Positions 60,519 to 64,000 of a stretch of DNA of 64,000 bases are shown here, one piece after another. Made by a program: the position numbers and the translations under genes. The DNA is from Paenibacillus farraposensis. GTDB lineage: Bacteria; Bacillota; Bacilli; Paenibacillales; Paenibacillaceae. Location of the stretch: contig NZ_JAFFQR010000029.1 in NCBI RefSeq assembly GCF_020736845.1, positions 124,001-188,000 on the forward strand, read 5' to 3'. Under the pieces are notes generated by a model. That model was given only the letters and a program-made list of their open reading frames with translations. It made no database searches and was not told the origin of the DNA. Position 1 is the first letter of the stretch; every line of letters starts with the position of its first letter.

Positions 60519-60647
60519 TCTATACTGGTCAGCTTTATCGGTGCGATGACGGGGATGATGATCAGGGATGGTTTGCGCGCTTCGGGCTATGGACTATTCT
60601 GTTCGGTTATTTTATTCCGGGGGTCAGTAAACTTTCAGTAAGTTGCT
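60519..60647 (+). pseudogene. DedA-family remnant
   Basis: Frame one reads LVSFIGAMTGMMIRDGL from 60525; frame two reads GWFARFGLWTILFGYFIPGV. Together they match a span-loop-span part of DedA/VTT membrane proteins, with one frameshift and no ends. It lies behind pssA, a usual DedA neighbourhood. Confidence 0.55.
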
Positions 60648-60727
60648 TTTAGAGTAATGTAGCATTTTTCACCTGTTGCAACGATAATATAATTAAAGAA
60701 CTTGTACAACCTGTGAGGGGATCTATA

Positions 60728-61144
60728 TTGAATGTTGTCACGAAGTATATTCAGAAGCTGCCCGGTTTTCTGCAAATGATCTTGAATATCTCGTTGTTTC
60801 TGGTCGGACTGGTTTTATGTTTCTTGCTTTTGAAGGAAACCTGGTCCATCTTCTCTTATGTTTTTTTGTACTCAGAGGCAGACAAGAATTACTATGAATT
60901 TACGGAGGAACTGCTTGTATTCTTCTTGTATTTTGAATTCATCGCATTAATTGTTAAGTACTTTAAAACCAATTTTCATTTTCCCCTTCGGTATTTTATC
61001 TATATTGGAATCACGGCCATCATCAGACTCATTATAATAGATCATGAAGACGCTAAAAGTACATTTTGGTGGTCCATTGCAATCCTGGTCATGGTAGGAT
61101 CACTATTGATCGCCAACAGTAAATTGTTAAAAAGGGAAAGCTGA
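60728..61144 (+). CDS. PsiE-like phosphate-starvation protein
   Basis: 138 residues with four spans. NFHFPLRYFIYIGITAIIR followed by LIIIDHEDA is almost the same as in E. coli PsiE. Function unknown despite the name. TTG 60728 fits GAGGGG upstream; GTG 60713 lies on that site. Confidence 0.88.
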   Translation: MNVVTKYIQKLPGFLQMILNISLFLVGLVLCFLLLKETWSIFSYVFLYSEADKNYYEFTEELLVFFLYFEFIALIVKYFKTNFHFPLRYFIYIGITAIIRLIIIDHEDAKSTFWWSIAILVMVGSLLIANSKLLKRES

Positions 61145-61200
61145 ATGCTGGAGCAAATGACAAGACTGACAGTCAAGCAGGAGAGAGGGAAAAAATACGA

Positions 61201-62208
61201 ATGGTAAGAGACTGGATGAATCATGCGGGTGTTAGGCGGGGAGCCGTGCTTGCGATAATCATTTTGCTATTGTTCATGTTGAGAAGCATGATGAATATTA
61301 TTTTGTTAACGCTGTTGCTTACGATCCTGATTGGCAGCATATATAACGGAGTGAACAAGCTGATTAAGCGGTTCGCCAATATACCGCCAATGATTGTGCT
61401 GCTGCTCGTTTACGGGCTGCTGATCCTGATCATCGTGTGGGGAGTATACCGCATGGTGCCGCTAATCAGCGTACAGGTCAAGCAGGTGTACCTCATGATT
61501 CAGCAGGCGTATATGTATCCCGACCGGAATCAATGGAACGAGACGATTATTGAGTTTATGGACACGCTAAATGTTCAGCGACTATTTGAGCCCGGCTGGA
61601 ATGCGGTATTGAAAATCAGTCAATTGGGGACACAATTGCTGGTATCGATTATTTTGAGCTTGTTTTTCCTGATGGAAAAATCCTATATTACACGCTTTAC
61701 AGCTACGTTTGTCGATAGCAAGCTGGGCTGGTTCTTCAAGGAAGTAGCGCATTTTGGACGCATGTTTCTGGACACGTTCGGGAAGGTGCTGGAAGCCCAG
61801 CTACTAATCTCACTCATTAACTGTATATTGACCACGACTGCTCTTTGGATTATGGGTTTTCCTAATCTGCTGGGCTTGGCGCTCATTATATTTTTACTGG
61901 GATTGGTTCCGGTAGCGGGCGTGTTCATTTCACTAATACCGCTTGGTCTGATTGCGTTTAGTGTCGGGGGAACCAAGTATGTGATTTACCTGGTTGTTCT
62001 GATCGTGGTTATTCATGCGATTGAAGCCTATTTCCTGAATCCGAAGCTGATGTCATCCAAAACCAATTTGCCGATCTTTTTTACCTTTGTCGTATTGATT
62101 TTCTCTGAACATTTGATTGGGATCTGGGGCTTGATTGTAGGTATTCCGTTGTTTGTTTTCTTCCTCGATCTGATCGGAGTAAAACGAAAGCAAGAGAAGG
62201 ATACCTGA
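61201..62208 (+). CDS. AI-2E family transporter (PerM-like)
   Basis: 335 residues, seven to eight spans, with the long central amphipathic part (QVKQVYLMIQQAYMYPDRNQ). Conserved C-terminal parts: LVPVAGVFISLIPLGLIAFS and EAYFLNPKLMSSKTNLPIFF. The group moves small solutes or Na+ out; the AI-2 role is proven for few. GAGAGAGGG precedes ATG. Confidence 0.88.
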   Translation: MVRDWMNHAGVRRGAVLAIIILLLFMLRSMMNIILLTLLLTILIGSIYNGVNKLIKRFANIPPMIVLLLVYGLLILIIVWGVYRMVPLISVQVKQVYLMIQQAYMYPDRNQWNETIIEFMDTLNVQRLFEPGWNAVLKISQLGTQLLVSIILSLFFLMEKSYITRFTATFVDSKLGWFFKEVAHFGRMFLDTFGKVLEAQLLISLINCILTTTALWIMGFPNLLGLALIIFLLGLVPVAGVFISLIPLGLIAFSVGGTKYVIYLVVLIVVIHAIEAYFLNPKLMSSKTNLPIFFTFVVLIFSEHLIGIWGLIVGIPLFVFFLDLIGVKRKQEKDT

Positions 62209-62230
62209 TTCAGCTGCACCGATTCATAAT

Positions 62231-62260
62231 GAATGCCTGCGGAGCCGCAGGCATTTTTTC
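62231..62260 (+). terminator. Terminator after the AI-2E family gene
   Basis: AATGCCTGCGG and CCGCAGGCATT with an AG loop, followed by six T. Confidence 0.9.
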
Positions 62261-62402
62261 TGGTGTTGGCTCACCTTCATACACAAGATAATATCCGTTT
62301 GAAAAGAAACGGGATGATATTCATGAGGTGAGGGTTTCCCTGCGACCATTGGGCACAAATAGGTTCATAGAGTGATAACTGGAGCAAAGGAGAGAATGCT
62401 AG

Positions 62403-62774
62403 TTGTATGAACAAATTGTAGCGTATGGTCTGAGCAAAAAAGAAGCCGTCAAGGACTATCCTTTTGGTCGCGAGACGCTGGTGCTCAAGGTAGGGGGCAA
62501 GATGTTTGCTCTCCTGACTGAAAAGGAAGGCATTTGCTATGTATCTCTAAAGTGTGATCCGGTCATTGCAGAAAACCTGCGTGAGCAAAACAAGGCGATT
62601 AAACCGGGATATCATCTGAATAAAAAGCATTGGAACACGGTAACAGTTGATCCTGTGTTTCGTTTGGAGGATTTGTACAGCATGGTTGACCATTCATATG
62701 AGCTGGTGTTCAAAAGCTTGACCAAAGCGCAGCGTGAAGCGATTACGATGAGAATACGAGCAACCGAACTGTAA
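62403..62774 (+). CDS. MmcQ/YjbR family protein
   Basis: 123 residues. KDYPFGRETLVLKVGGKMFALL and GYHLNKKHWNTVTVD are the two YjbR family marks. The fold resembles CyaY/double-wing DNA-binding proteins; role unknown. TTG 62403 is the only start, with AAAGGAGAG about ten bases upstream; ATG 62407 is out of frame. Confidence 0.88.
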   Translation: MYEQIVAYGLSKKEAVKDYPFGRETLVLKVGGKMFALLTEKEGICYVSLKCDPVIAENLREQNKAIKPGYHLNKKHWNTVTVDPVFRLEDLYSMVDHSYELVFKSLTKAQREAITMRIRATEL

Positions 62775-62856
62775 CAGGTGGACTTGACGATGATTACCTC
62801 AACGGTCACTGCTACAGGGTTAAGTACATTCCTTACTCACATTTTTATAGTTTTGC

Positions 62857-62885
62857 TTGACAGAAAACTCCTAAATATATATTCT
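62857..62885 (+). promoter_or_regulatory. Promoter of the nitroreductase gene
   Basis: TTGACA (62857-62862), 17-base spacer, TATTCT (62880-62885). Confidence 0.7.
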
Positions 62886-62935
62886 TGATTTAGAGATAAT
62901 CTATTTGAAAATAATATCAAGGAGTGGAACTGAAC

Positions 62936-63562
62936 ATGGGCGAACTGGTGAAAGCAATTCAAGAGAGAAGATCAGCTTCTAAATTTATTCCTGATGTTAC
63001 TATAGATCAAAAAGAACTGGAAGAAATATTTCAACTGGTGAAGTATGCTCCATCGGCTTTTAATTTACAGCATGCACACTATATCGTGGTACAGGATGCA
63101 GATATAAAACAAAGGCTGCATGACGAGGCCAGCAAGCAGTATAAAATATTAACCTCTTCGGCCACCATTGTGGTGCTGGGGGATACAGAAGCTTATACAA
63201 AGGTAGCTGAATATAATGAAGGTTTTCTGAATCTGGGCGTGTTGAGCAAGCAGGAGTATGACAGTACGGTGGAATCGGTAACCCAGTTTTATCGTGAGCG
63301 CGGGCCTGTCTTCCAAAGAGAAGAAGCGGTCCGCAATGCCAGCCTGTCGGCCATGCAGTTCATGCTGATTGCCAAGGACAAAGGCTGGGATACTTGCCCG
63401 ATGATCGGCTTTGACCCTGTGAAAGTGCAGGAAGTACTGAATATCCCAGAACATTTTGTACCCGTAATGATGATTACCTTGGGTAAAGAGGATGTGTCTG
63501 GCCAGCGGCCACGTGGATACCGTAAGCCGATTGGACAGTTTGTGAGCTACAACGGATTTTGA
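62936..63562 (+). CDS. Nitroreductase family protein
   Basis: 208 residues. ERRSASKFIPDVTIDQKELE with APSAFNLQHAHYIVVQD binds FMN, and GWDTCPMIGFDPVKVQE and MMITLGK are C-terminal marks. It reduces nitro or quinone groups with NAD(P)H. AAGGAGTGG lies ten bases before ATG 62936; the GTG at 62924 overlaps it. Confidence 0.92.
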   Translation: MGELVKAIQERRSASKFIPDVTIDQKELEEIFQLVKYAPSAFNLQHAHYIVVQDADIKQRLHDEASKQYKILTSSATIVVLGDTEAYTKVAEYNEGFLNLGVLSKQEYDSTVESVTQFYRERGPVFQREEAVRNASLSAMQFMLIAKDKGWDTCPMIGFDPVKVQEVLNIPEHFVPVMMITLGKEDVSGQRPRGYRKPIGQFVSYNGF

Positions 63563-63720
63563 AATCATAATCATAAGCTTATCTAGGACACAAGCTAATG
63601 CTGCCTGAGTGGTACGAGTCTCAGCGTTCCCAGATTTAATCTAATCTGGTTCCCATTGAACCTGGAGTGATCAGACAGGATTAACTCTTGCTTGGGGACG
63701 GGATCATCACATCATCAGCA

Positions 63721-63768
63721 AACAGGTCCAATGGCGGTAACTTTCTACCGTTCACTGGACCTGTTTGC
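63721..63768. terminator. Bidirectional terminator
   Basis: AACAGGTCCA and TGGACCTGTT outer arms plus CGGTA/TACCG inner arms, between the nitroreductase and the leftward helicase gene. Confidence 0.75.
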
Positions 63769-63798
63769 ATGTGGAATGGTACTTCGATATGACACTGC

Positions 63799-64000
63799 TT
63801 ATATCATAAGCAGCTCGCGAATTTCCAATTCGGTCAATGCCGAAAGGGACTCTTGTCCCGGCTGGATGATCTGGTCGATCAGGTGTTTCTTCTTCTTCTG
63901 CAGCTCATACATTTTGTCCTCCACCGTGCCTTGGGTAACAAGGCGAATAACCTGTACGACTTTTTTCTGGCCCATTCGGTGTGCGCGGTTGGTAGCCTGC
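63799..64000 (-). CDS. C-terminal end of a second SNF2-family helicase, cut by the window edge
   Basis: The minus strand ends in a 67-codon frame: QATNRAHRMGQKKVVQVIRL, then GTVEDKMYELQKKKKHLIDQ and ELEIRELLMI before stop at 63799. The RAHRMGQ part is SNF2 motif VI. The rest lies beyond the right edge. Confidence 0.92.
   Translation of the reverse strand, partial: QATNRAHRMGQKKVVQVIRLVTQGTVEDKMYELQKKKKHLIDQIIQPGQESLSALTELEIRELLMI

Noticed and set aside
63563..63720. Riboswitch or structured RNA before the window's last gene
   Set aside because: A hairpin CCAGATT/AATCTGG is present, but no riboswitch class could be matched and it faces away from the minus-strand gene.

Overview
The window reads as chromosomal DNA from a low-to-mid GC, spore-forming Gram-positive of the Paenibacillus type (P. 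polymyxa group is my best guess). This is an inference from strong AGGAGG-type ribosome sites, frequent GTG/TTG starts, a T-box in front of thrS, a SigL/LevR/mannose-family PTS block, a PadR/PadC pair, a RelP-type small alarmone synthetase, and proteins whose nearest recognisable relatives are Bacillus YwqA, YjcD and YwaC. No rRNA, tRNA, CRISPR array or intact insertion sequence was seen.

Layout. 1-7.8 kb: the 3' part of a sugar ABC transporter binding protein, a DHFR-like reductase divergent from a WYL regulator, a large SNF2 helicase with a partner gene, and a D,D/L,D-carboxypeptidase lipoprotein. 7.9-10.7 kb: a four-gene cluster with an ATP-grasp glutathionylspermidine-synthase-like enzyme, a Ser/Gly-rich lipoprotein and a DUF350 membrane protein, resembling the enterobacterial yjfL-yjfM-yjfC set. 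10.9-14 kb: an oxidoreductase, then a DHA2 drug exporter divergent from a MarR repressor with two palindromic operators between them. 14.1-17.5 kb: promoter, T-box leader and thrS, then a small alarmone synthetase. 17.8-28 kb: mostly single housekeeping or poorly known genes (UvrD-like helicase, TrmB regulator, NUDIX, MscL, AhpD-like/SigJ pair). 28.1-28.3 kb: a dense same-orientation array of DnaA-box-like 9-mers with no dnaA gene nearby. 28.3-34.6 kb: glycosyltransferase, serine hydrolase, methionine aminopeptidase, GNAT, and a DUF1858/DUF438 pair behind a probable FNR site. 34.7-39.2 kb: a GntR-controlled ABC transporter operon with its operator on the promoter. 39.2-42.1 kb: a worn accessory patch (IS256-type transposase start, toxin-like fragment, frameshifted bile-acid:sodium symporter) around an amino-acid permease.

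42.2-49.2 kb is a self-contained sigma-54 module: rpoN/sigL, the divergent LevR-type activator, a near-ideal -24/-12 promoter, and EIIA-EIIB-EIIC-EIID of a mannose-family PTS. 50.7-53.7 kb is assimilatory/detoxifying nitrite reductase NirBD behind a perfect FNR half-site pair placed at about -41.5. 53.9-55.1 kb is padR/padC with two overlapping ATGT-N8-ACAT operators. The right end carries an HxlR regulator, a GH30 glycosidase, a two-component system, phosphatidylserine synthase, a PsiE-like protein, an AI-2E-family permease, a nitroreductase and the C-terminal end of a second SNF2 helicase.

The most unusual things seen are the DnaA-box array, the ATP-grasp/DUF350/lipoprotein cluster with an odd translation start in its first gene, the loss of two Rieske ligands in NirD, and a set of small decayed gene remnants scattered between intact operons.
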